Shown piece after piece: positions 18,301 to 25,653 of a stretch of 64,000 nt of DNA. The notes under the pieces are model-generated. The model saw only the letters and a program-made list of their open reading frames with translations, did no database searches and had not been told where the DNA came from. Every line of letters begins with the position of its first letter. Within the stretch, counting starts at the first letter, position 1. The stretch comes from Microbacterium endophyticum (GTDB lineage Bacteria; Actinomycetota; Actinomycetes; Actinomycetales; Microbacteriaceae). Both the position numbers and the translations under genes were made by a program. The DNA is taken from contig NZ_CP049255.1 of assembly GCF_011047135.1 (NCBI RefSeq), forward strand, positions 1,612,001 to 1,676,000. The letters are read 5' to 3'.

Positions 18301-18568
18301 CGGTTCTGAAAGCGAAGGCTACGTCGACCCGGCCGCGAACGGTCCGAACGCGGACCTCTCCGAAGAAGAACTACTGAGCCTCGCCGCAGCTGGGGTGCCC
18401 GATCTTGAGCCTGACGAGAGCGGCGGCCTCGGCGATGACTGGCTCGTACTGGTGCTGACCGGCGGACTTCTCCTGGCTGCTGTCATCACGGTCCGTTCTC
18501 GTACGCGTCGACGTGACGATGACGATGGCGCCTCTTTGTCTACCGACCCGCAGCAGAAAGATCAGTGA
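15371..18568 (+). CDS. Large polytopic membrane protein of a polysaccharide locus; possible GT-C-fold enzyme
   Basis: A 1065-residue protein I cannot assign to a named family. The first half (about residues 30-520) holds roughly ten to twelve hydrophobic helices. The second half (about 530-1030) is soluble and presumably extracytoplasmic, then one terminal helix (DDWLVLVLTGGLLLAAV) and a charged tail. The first outer loop contains GDELVPFFNP, an acidic pair in the place where GT-C glycosyltransferases keep their catalytic Asp/Glu, so a lipid-linked-sugar-using glycosyltransferase is a reasonable guess. ATG 15371 follows GAGGGGG. It is followed 4 bases later by the pyruvyl transferase gene, forming one transcription unit. 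Confidence 0.8.
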   Translation: MTSAVVELDDTRARELVTARRISRIVTAGYFVAALIVFRDVLFAIPAVLGGDAVIVGDELVPFFNPSSQLLEQAAGEFNELTNGYEFRVRYSFLTTWLRHYQVLPFAILIVIPTLFAVAYRTVTWFLTDVFRSLSPVAIAIATVFPTTLIYMIMAYAKITHFYTLIVGLVLMTISVLLMLHALLFSRKGWVRRAVLSSVVTLLNPAVHYLILFAVFFATAGITLLLGEFARWIRTGGPRHMLSLPQRLVSFVRESHKRVAIKRVLHRWGQTTTGRGIVAACVFVFVTLIPYYLFVTYVALRGVENLSETVPGDYYFVRDASVSWLHMLSWDLAGIMDKVFTGDYLAKVPRYSNAVYSVLFFAPLVFAPMRRALIPTRAHRQLFGVIYVTTAFAMWATIGYAEPQWFPTFHRSLSAITRTLYATETPVGELALQVSSTIVQVLRFPHRFQLILFMLAPVVMSLGLAWAIGGLHRRWLGQRDVAISAAFSPERARDSAILRATASVVVASVFFAPFWANANYRTVFGSGDFGTFLAPYPVGDLKEVKRAIQALPEGKTVVLPPTETAKLVTDDNGIDHKFIDKFFIYYLDQPSFYYGLTGDSRNKYEFFLILRGIYYQQDWWINPARDMGIKYMLVNKKLRDNRGVGAEYLPSVEDYTGPAMERQEEMGFVEKRFENDTFILYELTDEAETDRQTLLIDSSWPAYLRLVWNRLELSRCYDFEYLPYYEQKGDIADDVIVYSDSPEEAVAVDAWAAKHPDAVFTPSPKIFAFNSDIVASSYYLSPMFREFLFFSNTKWNRTEVITPGVFGTLNGSFIAVPRATQFTVPVSVPEDGRYRVLMRGAVTHNALTIEAPSLNYLHSAELKASPDAMQYFSEDTVYTEDRVPIDASAMSVSDLEQVIDDGAVPVNIRYEYQDLGVIDAKKGSHDVKFDKHDGNPMLVEGLVLVPEETYQDLSLDPGMQIVDSGAQLECNETYEVFGSESEGYVDPAANGPNADLSEEELLSLAAAGVPDLEPDESGGLGDDWLVLVLTGGLLLAAVITVRSRTRRRDDDDGASLSTDPQQKDQ

Positions 18569-18572
18569 CGCT

Positions 18573-19733
18573 ATGACGGATGCCACATCAAAAATTGTGT
18601 TTCTCGGAACCCACGGGCAGTACAACATCGGTGACGAGCTTCTCCTTGAGACATTCCTCTTGCAGTTGGGCGATCAAGCGAGTTACGTCATCAACACGTA
18701 CGACCCAGAGTTCACCGAACGGCAGCTCGGTGGGCGCTATCGCGCCGAGTTCATCGACACGGCTACGGATCGTCGGGCTCTTATCTCTCACCTTCGACGT
18801 GCAGATGTCCTCGTTTTCGGTGGCGGGAGCATCATCAAAGAGCTGTACGCCAGCATCGGTCGTCATCGCTACGCCACGCTGCTGATGATTCTCGCGATCG
18901 TGACGTTCACTCGGCTTGTCGCGCGCGCACCCATCGGCATGTTCAACATCGGCGTGGGTCCGCTTCCCTCACGCGGAGGGCGGATGCTGGCGAAGTCGAT
19001 TCTTCGCCAGGTGTCTCTTGTGACCGTGCGGGACTCAGCGTCTTTTGCGCTGTGTCAGCGGCTTGGTCTCGACGCTCGGGTGAGTGAGAGCGCGGATGCC
19101 GTGTTCTCGATGAGCGCGGATCAGTTGCTTGGGCAAGGTGGCGCTGCCGCACCTGCCCGGGGCGACGTTCTGCGCATTGGACTCAACCTGAATCACGACA
19201 TTGAAAACCCCGACAATTGGGAGCACTTCCAAGAATCGCTCGCAACGGCCCTGACGGCGCTCGCCGACAACAGGCGAATCGAGATTCACGGCATCCCTAT
19301 GCAGTCGCGTGGAAAACGCAATGATGACGCCACGATGCTCGAGGAGTTTTCTCAGCGGATTCCGAATGTGTCGTTTATCGAGCACCGGCCTGAGACGACT
19401 CAGGATGCTGCGCGCCTCATTCGTTCGTGCGATCTCATCGTCTCGGAGCGCCTGCACGCGATCGTGATGGCATCGATTCTGGGTGTGCCAGCATTCGTGC
19501 TTTCTTACGACGTCAAGGTGCGTGGGCTGGCGAAGGCTCTCGGACTCGAAGAAGCCATGATCGATATCAACGGCCCAATCAACGCGCCGGCGCTGGCTTC
19601 GTCATTGGATCAGCTTCTTGATGACCGAGTGAACGCCGCTAAGCGACTGACAGCGCGAGCGCGAGTGTTGGCTGAGCAGGCCTCTGATGACTTTGATCGG
19701 GTGCGGCAGTGGCTTCGCGAGAAAGCGCGGTGA
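18573..19733 (+). CDS. Polysaccharide pyruvyl transferase family protein
   Basis: A 386-residue protein with the N-terminal signature of CsaB/WcaK-type pyruvyl transferases, FLGTHGQYNIGDELLLE, and the C-terminal block LIVSERLHAIVMASILGVPAF. The family transfers pyruvate from phosphoenolpyruvate to a sugar of a lipid-linked or polymeric glycan, giving an acidic ketal. It acts at the cytoplasmic face. ATG 18573 lies 4 bases behind the upstream stop; an earlier in-frame ATG at 18513 would overlap the upstream gene. It overlaps or abuts the flippase gene downstream. Confidence 0.88.
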   Translation: MTDATSKIVFLGTHGQYNIGDELLLETFLLQLGDQASYVINTYDPEFTERQLGGRYRAEFIDTATDRRALISHLRRADVLVFGGGSIIKELYASIGRHRYATLLMILAIVTFTRLVARAPIGMFNIGVGPLPSRGGRMLAKSILRQVSLVTVRDSASFALCQRLGLDARVSESADAVFSMSADQLLGQGGAAAPARGDVLRIGLNLNHDIENPDNWEHFQESLATALTALADNRRIEIHGIPMQSRGKRNDDATMLEEFSQRIPNVSFIEHRPETTQDAARLIRSCDLIVSERLHAIVMASILGVPAFVLSYDVKVRGLAKALGLEEAMIDINGPINAPALASSLDQLLDDRVNAAKRLTARARVLAEQASDDFDRVRQWLREKAR

Positions 19734-20980
19734 CACCAATGCCATCTATACCGCGCACCGGGAGGTCTTCTCTTCTCGCGAATACCGCTGTTCTGTCGGC
19801 GACGACGCTCGGTGTGAGTGCGGCAAATTACGGTCTCAATGTTGCCCTCGCTCGACTCTTGCCGCCAGCAGAGTTCGGTGATGCCAACCTCGCTATCAAC
19901 CTCGTTCTGGCGGCTGCTGTCGTTGCGGCAACTCTTCAACTTGTCAGTTCCAAGATGATTGCAACGCACCCCGATAGCGCTTCGGCGGTGACCCGCACGC
20001 TTACTCTGATCGCCGGGGGCATCGGTCTCGTCGTTCTTCTGGCCTTTACCGCCGGTGCGTGGGTGCTTGCAGATGTGCTCCGCACCTCCACACCGTGGAT
20101 GTTTGTCGTCTTAGGGCTCGGCCTCCCCATCTATTTCATGCAGGCCGTCTACCGCGGCGTGCTGCAGGGTGACCTGCGCATCGGCCGACTTGCGCTTTCG
20201 TACGGGGTCGAAGCTGCCGTTCGGGTTGTTGGCGCAATCGCGCTGGTCTGGGCCGGGTTCGGTGTCGTCGGTGCAAGCGTCGCCATCACCCTCTCTTTTG
20301 TTGCGTCGGCCGCGGTCGTGTGGCGACGAAGAGGCGCCGATGGCAACGCAGAAGGCCGAGTGCCCTGGGCGGCCGTTCGCGCGGTCGCATTGGGTGCGAC
20401 GATTTTGCTCGTTGGCCAGGTATTGATCAACAACGGCGACCTTGTGTTGTCGAAGGTGTTTTTCGACCCGGTTGTTGCTGGCCTCTATGCGTCAGCGGCG
20501 CTGGTGGGGCGCGCGGTCTTCTTTCTGTCGTGGTCGGTGGTGCAGGCGGTATTCCCCGTTGCTGCTCGCGCATCGTTGCCTGCGGCGGAGCGTCGAAGAG
20601 CGGTACTGCTTGCCGTCGGGCTTGTCACGCTCATTGGCGGCGTTGCTCTAGTCACAGTGTTTTTTTGGGCAGACACAGTGTCGAACGTCATGTTCGGGTC
20701 CAGATACGCCGATGCCGCGTCGCTGCTCTTTCCCTACGTTCTTGCGACGACGCTTTTCGCCCTCGCCAATCTACTGGGGGCACTGGGTGTCGCGACGGGC
20801 CGCCTGGCGGTGCCGACTGTTGTGCTTGCCGGGGGAGTTTTGCAAACCATTCTGTTGCTTTCGGCCGCGCGTACCCCCGAACAGATGGTGTGGCTTCAAG
20901 TCGTCGCGATGTCGTTCACGGCGCTCTGCGCCGCAGTGTTTTGGAGCATGGCCGAGAAGAGGGTTGACAGAGCTTTATAA
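19730..20980 (+). CDS. Oligosaccharide flippase (Wzx/MurJ-like, MOP superfamily)
   Basis: A 416-residue polytopic membrane protein with about twelve helices. The start LLANTAVLSATTLGVSAANYGLNVALARLL-type pattern, followed by PAEFGDANLAINL, is characteristic of polysaccharide flippases that move lipid-linked oligosaccharides to the outer leaflet. GTG 19730 overlaps the pyruvyl transferase stop (GTGA) and has GAGAAAG just upstream; ATG 19739 is the alternative. The second TATAAAG promoter lies across its last codons, so the downstream genes can be transcribed separately. Confidence 0.87.
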   Translation: MTPMPSIPRTGRSSLLANTAVLSATTLGVSAANYGLNVALARLLPPAEFGDANLAINLVLAAAVVAATLQLVSSKMIATHPDSASAVTRTLTLIAGGIGLVVLLAFTAGAWVLADVLRTSTPWMFVVLGLGLPIYFMQAVYRGVLQGDLRIGRLALSYGVEAAVRVVGAIALVWAGFGVVGASVAITLSFVASAAVVWRRRGADGNAEGRVPWAAVRAVALGATILLVGQVLINNGDLVLSKVFFDPVVAGLYASAALVGRAVFFLSWSVVQAVFPVAARASLPAAERRRAVLLAVGLVTLIGGVALVTVFFWADTVSNVMFGSRYADAASLLFPYVLATTLFALANLLGALGVATGRLAVPTVVLAGGVLQTILLLSAARTPEQMVWLQVVAMSFTALCAAVFWSMAEKRVDRAL

Positions 20981-20992
20981 AGGTCTATAAAG
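20964..20992 (+). promoter_or_regulatory. Promoter with TATAAAG-N3-TATAAAG double repeat (copy B)
   Basis: TTGACA (20964-20969), 6 bp, TATAAAG (20976-20982), GTC, TATAAAG (20986-20992). Spacing is identical to copy A at 14782 although the intervening bases differ, so this is conserved design rather than a recent duplication. The first heptamer is part of a perfect CTTTATAAAG palindrome (20973-20982). Transcription would begin near 20998, 20 bases before the glycosyltransferase ATG at 21018, which has AGAAGGGGG as ribosome site. Confidence 0.75.
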
Positions 20993-21017
20993 TAAAGGCA
21001 ACAGAAGGGGGCATTCC

Positions 21018-21803
21018 ATGTCACTCACCGCCGATGTTTCGTACAGTGCCTACCAGGCGTGGCGCGATCGCGCCGAGGTGCGTCCGCTCGACTTGAGCGT
21101 TGTCATCCCGGCGTACAACGAAGAAGATCGCATCGTCCCGACGATCGCAGCCTTTGCCGCCCACCTGTCCGCGAGTGGTCTCGCGTGGGAACTCATCGTT
21201 GCCGACGACGGCTCGACCGACACCACGGTCTCACTCATCGAAATGCTCGACCACGCCAACATTCGGGTCCTCGTGGCCGAGCGAAACGGCGGCAAGGGTG
21301 CCGCGGTGCGTCGTGGACTTGAAGCCGCGCGCGGCCGCCTCATCCTCTTCTCGGATGCAGACAACGCGACGCCTGCGCAAGAGATCGATGCGCTTATTTC
21401 ATCGGTGCGTGCCGGTGCCGACGTCGCCATCGGATCCCGCGCCGCCGACGGAGCAGATGTCAAGAATCGATCGATCCTGCGCCGCACGCTCACTGCCGGG
21501 CTAAAGCAGGTGGTGCGCTTTGGGCTTGGCGTGGGCGTCCGCGATACGCAGTGCGGGTTCAAGCTCTTTACTGCGGATGCCGCGCGCCGCATTTCGTCCG
21601 CTCAGACGGTGTCGGGCTTCTCCTTTGACCTCGAAATTCTCCACCTCGCCGAGAGGTTCGGCTATCGAATCGCGGAGGTCCCGGTCCGCTGGTTCGATGC
21701 GCCGGGGTCGAAGGTCGACACCCGCAAAGAGATCGTTCGGTTCCTCGCGTCCATTGCCCGAATTCGCCTGAACGACCTGCGGGGGGTTTACCGCAATGCC
21801 TGA
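21018..21803 (+). CDS. Family 2 glycosyltransferase, dolichyl/polyprenyl-phosphate glucosyltransferase-like
   Basis: A 261-residue GT-A glycosyltransferase. The N-terminus has LSVVIPAYNEEDRI, the nucleotide-sugar site VADDGSTDTT, a GGKGAAVRRG loop and the metal site FSDADNATP (D-x-D). The order and the later segment DTQCGFKLF are those of the ALG5/DPM1-like group that charges polyprenyl phosphate with glucose or mannose. It would supply a lipid-phosphate sugar donor for an outer-face enzyme such as the large membrane protein at 15371. It is the first gene of the unit driven by promoter B and overlaps the next gene by 8 bases. Confidence 0.9.
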   Translation: MSLTADVSYSAYQAWRDRAEVRPLDLSVVIPAYNEEDRIVPTIAAFAAHLSASGLAWELIVADDGSTDTTVSLIEMLDHANIRVLVAERNGGKGAAVRRGLEAARGRLILFSDADNATPAQEIDALISSVRAGADVAIGSRAADGADVKNRSILRRTLTAGLKQVVRFGLGVGVRDTQCGFKLFTADAARRISSAQTVSGFSFDLEILHLAERFGYRIAEVPVRWFDAPGSKVDTRKEIVRFLASIARIRLNDLRGVYRNA

Positions 21804-23007
21804 ATTGACTCTCGCGGTCGTGACCGCACTCAGCCCCAGCACGACGACGCTCGCCGAGTACGGTTTACACCTTCTTTCGGCGTTGGGTCGAAAAGAGGGA
21901 GTGCGCGTCGTGGCGCTCGTTGAAGACTTGGATGTGGACTATCCCGAGATTGAGGGCGTAGAAGTCCGACGAGCGTGGCGATTCAACTCGCTGGGAACGC
22001 CGGTTCGCATCGTCCGAGAACTTCGATATGTCGACGCTGATGTCGTCTTGTTCAACGCTCACTTCACAAGCTTCGGTTCGTCGAAGGTTGCCGCGGCGCT
22101 CGGCCTAATGACGCCCTGGCTCAGCAGGCTTAGCGGGACGCGTGCAATCACACTGCTGCACAACATCGTCGAAACCGTCGACTTGGGCGCCGCTGGCTTT
22201 GGCGCCTCGTCGTTCGTCGAGAAGATTCTTCGCGGAATTGGAACCGCCGTGACGTGGTGTGTGCTCCGCTCCAATGTGGTGGCAACCACGATGCCCCGAT
22301 ATGTCGAGATTCTCCGCGAAAAGTACGGGGCTTCGCATGCGGTGCTCGCGCCTCACGGTGCATTTGATGTTCCCGACGAGCCTCGGCCGCCAACGAACCC
22401 TGAGGCGGTCATGTCGTTCGGCAAGTTCGGCACGTACAAGAAGATCGAATCTCTCATCGACGCCGCGCGGAGCCTCGAGAGACCCGATGTGAAAGTAGTC
22501 ATAGCGGGTGGAGACAGCCCGAATACACCTGGGTACCTCGCTGACGTAGAAGCTCGAATGGGCGGACAAGACGTTGACTTCGTTGGCTACGTCGCGGAGG
22601 AAGACGTCGAGGACTTATTCCGCGACGCGCAGGTGGCTGTTTTTCCCTATACGGCCACGACGGGAAGCTCGGGTGTGTTGCATCAGGCGGGCGCGTTCGG
22701 CTGTGCTCCCATTCTCCCCAGGATCGGTGACTTGGAAGATCTCATTCAAGAAGAGGGATTCACTGGGGTTTTCTTTGACCCCGACGACACGGATGACTTG
22801 GCTCGAGCGATCGCGCTCGTGCTCGACAACGAAGAGGAGCGCGCGCGAATCGCCGCGCACAACTATCGAGCAGCGTGCGGCCTCACACTCGACGATGTTG
22901 CGGATTGGTACCTCATCCACGCGGGCCTAATTCTCGGCCGCGATGCCCGCACATATCTCAGTGTCCCAAGGCGCACTCGGGCAAAGTCCTGGCTGTCGAC
23001 TTCATAA
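21796..23007 (+). CDS. Family 4-type glycosyltransferase
   Basis: A 403-residue GT-B glycosyltransferase. The Rossmann-like N-terminal half starts LTLAVVTALSPSTTTLAEYGLHL. The C-terminal half has the sugar-nucleotide pattern FGKFGTYKKIESLIDA, then VDFVGYVAEEDVEDLFRDAQVAVFPYTATTGSSGVLHQAGAFG, in which the usual E-x7-E motif is represented by a Ser/Gly-rich segment. Donor and acceptor cannot be told. It overlaps the GT2 gene by 8 bases. The stop codon lies inside the degenerate CATAAAG element before the regulator gene. Confidence 0.86.
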   Translation: MPELTLAVVTALSPSTTTLAEYGLHLLSALGRKEGVRVVALVEDLDVDYPEIEGVEVRRAWRFNSLGTPVRIVRELRYVDADVVLFNAHFTSFGSSKVAAALGLMTPWLSRLSGTRAITLLHNIVETVDLGAAGFGASSFVEKILRGIGTAVTWCVLRSNVVATTMPRYVEILREKYGASHAVLAPHGAFDVPDEPRPPTNPEAVMSFGKFGTYKKIESLIDAARSLERPDVKVVIAGGDSPNTPGYLADVEARMGGQDVDFVGYVAEEDVEDLFRDAQVAVFPYTATTGSSGVLHQAGAFGCAPILPRIGDLEDLIQEEGFTGVFFDPDDTDDLARAIALVLDNEEERARIAAHNYRAACGLTLDDVADWYLIHAGLILGRDARTYLSVPRRTRAKSWLSTS

Positions 23008-23020
23008 AGCTTTGTAGACT
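23003..23020 (+). promoter_or_regulatory. Degenerate repeat element and possible leaderless promoter before the XRE-receiver gene
   Basis: CATAAAG (23003-23009), CTT, TGTAGAC (23013-23019) resembles the two-heptamer element in its first half only. A possible -10 box TAGACT (23015-23020) is followed by 6 bases and then the ATG at 23027, so transcription could begin at the start codon. No TTGACA box is seen. The element would allow the regulator to control its own synthesis. Confidence 0.4.
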
Positions 23021-23026
23021 TCGAAA

Positions 23027-23593
23027 ATGCTCTCTTCTGCTGAACTCGTTGCCCGCATCCGTGTCGCCACCGGTGACACGCAAGAAGGCTTGGCGCGCCG
23101 GCTCGGTGTCTCGTACCCAACCATCAACTCGTGGGAACGTGGCCGCAGCGAGCCCCAGCAGTCCCGGCGGCGGGAACTCGCTGAATTCGCCGCATCGCTC
23201 GGGATCACCGAAGAACTGAAAGTCCTTGTGATCGACGATGACCCGGTGACCGCGGAGCTTGTTCGTGCCGCAGCGACCGATGTAGACGCGGCTGTAGTGG
23301 TCGATTCAGCACTCGATGGATGGGAGGGTCTCATCAAATGTGGCTCGATGCATCCTCAGGTCATCTTTCTCGACGTCATGATGCCCGGCATCGACGGCCT
23401 TGAAGTCGCGCGGCGCCTGCCCCAAGTGGACGGGCTCGGTGACGTACAGATCATTTTCGTCACAGCATCCCAAAGCCTTGACGTTCTCGCCCGCACCGCC
23501 GAGGCTGGGAACGCGGTGATCTTGAAACCGCTTGAGCTTGATGCCCTCGCGACGGTGATGTCGAGGGTGCTGCGGGGGGAGCCGATCGCATGA
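23027..23593 (+). CDS. XRE-family HTH fused to a C-terminal receiver domain
   Basis: A 188-residue regulator with an unusual order: an XRE/Cro-type helix-turn-helix (about residues 6-58; GDTQEGLARRLGVSYPTINS then WERGR) followed by a receiver domain (64-188) with acidic pocket DDD at 70-72, phosphoacceptor D116 in FLDVMMPG, T146 and K167. Typical response regulators carry the receiver first. There is no ribosome site close to the ATG, fitting a leaderless or coupled start. Its gene overlaps the kinase gene by ATGA, so the two are almost certainly partners. The TATAAAG repeats in this locus are its natural candidate operators. Confidence 0.88.
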   Translation: MLSSAELVARIRVATGDTQEGLARRLGVSYPTINSWERGRSEPQQSRRRELAEFAASLGITEELKVLVIDDDPVTAELVRAAATDVDAAVVVDSALDGWEGLIKCGSMHPQVIFLDVMMPGIDGLEVARRLPQVDGLGDVQIIFVTASQSLDVLARTAEAGNAVILKPLELDALATVMSRVLRGEPIA

Positions 23594-25653
23594 CTCACGG
23601 GCCATCCCGCACGCTCAACGAGATTGTCGATGGGCTCGGGGTGGCCGTTTGCCGCACCACCCTCAGCGGGCGCATCGTGGAGTGCAGCCAAGCTCTTCTT
23701 GACGTGCTGGGGGCTAGCTCGATCGAAGAACTTCGCGAGCATGTTCCGCGGGTGAGATTCGTGGAGCCGGCCCGCCAAGAGCAACTGATGCGAGCGCTCC
23801 TCGCGCAGGAGAAATTCTCTCCAGAAGAGATCATCACGAAAAGTCTTGATGGACGCCCCCTCCGCCTGAGTATTCGAGCGCGAGCGGTCCTCGATGAAGG
23901 TGGAGACATCGCGTTTATCGACTCGATCATTGAAGATCTTTCTGATCGCGCAGCATCTGACGAGCGGCGCACTCTTTCGCATGTTCTGCTTGACGCGCTC
24001 ACTCAGATGCAGAACAGATTCATCTCCGGCGCTGAGGTGGGTGAGATATTCGACGGGCTTCTTGCGGAGCTCCTGGACTTCACCGGGGCCGAGTACGGGT
24101 TCATCGCTCAGAAGCTGCGAGCGGATGACCACGACTTTCTGCGTACGTGGGCTATGTCGGATATTTCATGGAATGAGCAGACGAGAAAGCTCTTCGCTGA
24201 AAACGGGCCGCGAGGGATGGAGTTTCACAACCTAGACACTCTGTTCGGCAGGGTTGCGAGCGGAGAGGGACCGTTGCTCTCCAATGATCCGCGAAACGAT
24301 CCGCGAGCCGCTGGCCGCCCCGAGGGACACCCACCCTTGGACTCATTTCTCGGCGTTCCGATTCTCAAGGGTGAACAGGTGCTCGGCATCGTCGCGCTCG
24401 CGAACCGCCCAGGCGGATTTGACCCGTGGATGGTGGACTATCTTGAACCGCTTACTGCTACGGTCGGCAGCCTTATTGAGGCCGTTGTCTCCGATCGCGA
24501 ACGTCGTGCGGCCCAGCGGCGTGAGCGGAGTCTGGAAGAACTGTTTCGGACAGTCGTGGAACGTGCAGCGGATGCCGTCGTCGCGTTTCGTGATGATGGC
24601 GCGATTGTTGCGGCGAACGGCGCCGTCGGGAGGGTGGTCGGCCGGCCTGTGAACGACATCGTGGGCACATCGTTGCGGGACTATCTTCCGCCCGATCGGC
24701 GCGATGAGTACATGCGGCTCGGCGCGGTTGCGTTGCAGTCCGGGGCGGCGATGGAGGCGAGTGTTGTCACGGCGCAGGGCGAAGAGCGCCCGGTTGAAGT
24801 GACGGTTGTTCGTGCAGACCTCGATGATGCCCCCATTACAACGCTCATCTTTCGAGATATAGCTGAGCGCAAAGCTTTCGAGCAGGCGTTGCTCGATGCG
24901 CGGAGCGCGGCGGAGCGAGCTGTTCGAGCAAAGAACGAACTGCTTGCGGGTATGAGCCACGAACTGCGCACTCCGCTCAACTCCGTTATTGGGCTGTCGG
25001 CAATTTTGCAGCGTGAGATATATGGGCCGTTGACTCCCAAGCAGGCCGAATACGCAGGGCAGATCGAGGCCAGTGGGCGGCACCTACTGGAGATCATCGG
25101 GGACATCCTCGACCTTTCCAAGATCGAGGCGGGCAAGATAGAGCCCGAGATCGCAGAGGTTCAGGTGGGCGTCATCGTGGATGAAGCTATCGCGGTCGTT
25201 CGCGAGCTAGCCGTAGGAAAAGCGCTGTCGCTGAAAGTGGACCTTCCGACATCGCTGCCAACTGTCTTGGCTGATCAGCGCAGGTCGAAGCAGCTCCTCA
25301 TCAATCTGCTCGCGAACGCCGTCAAATTCACTGAAGAGAACGGTTCCATCGGCGTGCGGGCAAGACATGTCGATGGCACAGTGGCAATTGACGTGTGGGA
25401 TACCGGAATCGGAATCGCACCGGAGTATTTAGAGAAGATCTTCGAAGCCTTCGAGCAGGTTGATTCTTCACTGTCTAAGAAACACGAGGGGACGGGGCTC
25501 GGCCTCGCTCTCAGCCAACGACTTGCGCTCTTACAGGGTGGGTCGCTCGCCGTGCGCAGCACGCCAGGGGAGGGATCAGTGTTTACTGCCACGCTCCCCT
25601 GTGCAGAATCGTCGGCCAGCGTAGGGGTGACCCCGACTACCCTGGGTGAGTGA
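23590..25653 (+). CDS. Soluble hybrid-sensor histidine kinase: PAS-GAF-PAS-HisKA-HATPase
   Basis: A 687-residue cytoplasmic histidine kinase without transmembrane segments. PAS-like domain at about 5-125, GAF at 145-305 (TGAEYGFIAQ, LGVPILKGEQVLGIVAL), PAS at 315-430, HisKA with phosphoacceptor H457 in MSHELRTPLNSVIG, and HATPase with NLLANAVKFT, DTGIGIAPEYL and GTGLGLALS. The signal is therefore internal or membrane-permeant. It is translated with the XRE-receiver (ATGA) and its stop overlaps the RecQ GTG (GTGA). The lone receiver at 14331 may be a second target. Confidence 0.93.
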   Translation: MTHGPSRTLNEIVDGLGVAVCRTTLSGRIVECSQALLDVLGASSIEELREHVPRVRFVEPARQEQLMRALLAQEKFSPEEIITKSLDGRPLRLSIRARAVLDEGGDIAFIDSIIEDLSDRAASDERRTLSHVLLDALTQMQNRFISGAEVGEIFDGLLAELLDFTGAEYGFIAQKLRADDHDFLRTWAMSDISWNEQTRKLFAENGPRGMEFHNLDTLFGRVASGEGPLLSNDPRNDPRAAGRPEGHPPLDSFLGVPILKGEQVLGIVALANRPGGFDPWMVDYLEPLTATVGSLIEAVVSDRERRAAQRRERSLEELFRTVVERAADAVVAFRDDGAIVAANGAVGRVVGRPVNDIVGTSLRDYLPPDRRDEYMRLGAVALQSGAAMEASVVTAQGEERPVEVTVVRADLDDAPITTLIFRDIAERKAFEQALLDARSAAERAVRAKNELLAGMSHELRTPLNSVIGLSAILQREIYGPLTPKQAEYAGQIEASGRHLLEIIGDILDLSKIEAGKIEPEIAEVQVGVIVDEAIAVVRELAVGKALSLKVDLPTSLPTVLADQRRSKQLLINLLANAVKFTEENGSIGVRARHVDGTVAIDVWDTGIGIAPEYLEKIFEAFEQVDSSLSKKHEGTGLGLALSQRLALLQGGSLAVRSTPGEGSVFTATLPCAESSASVGVTPTTLGE

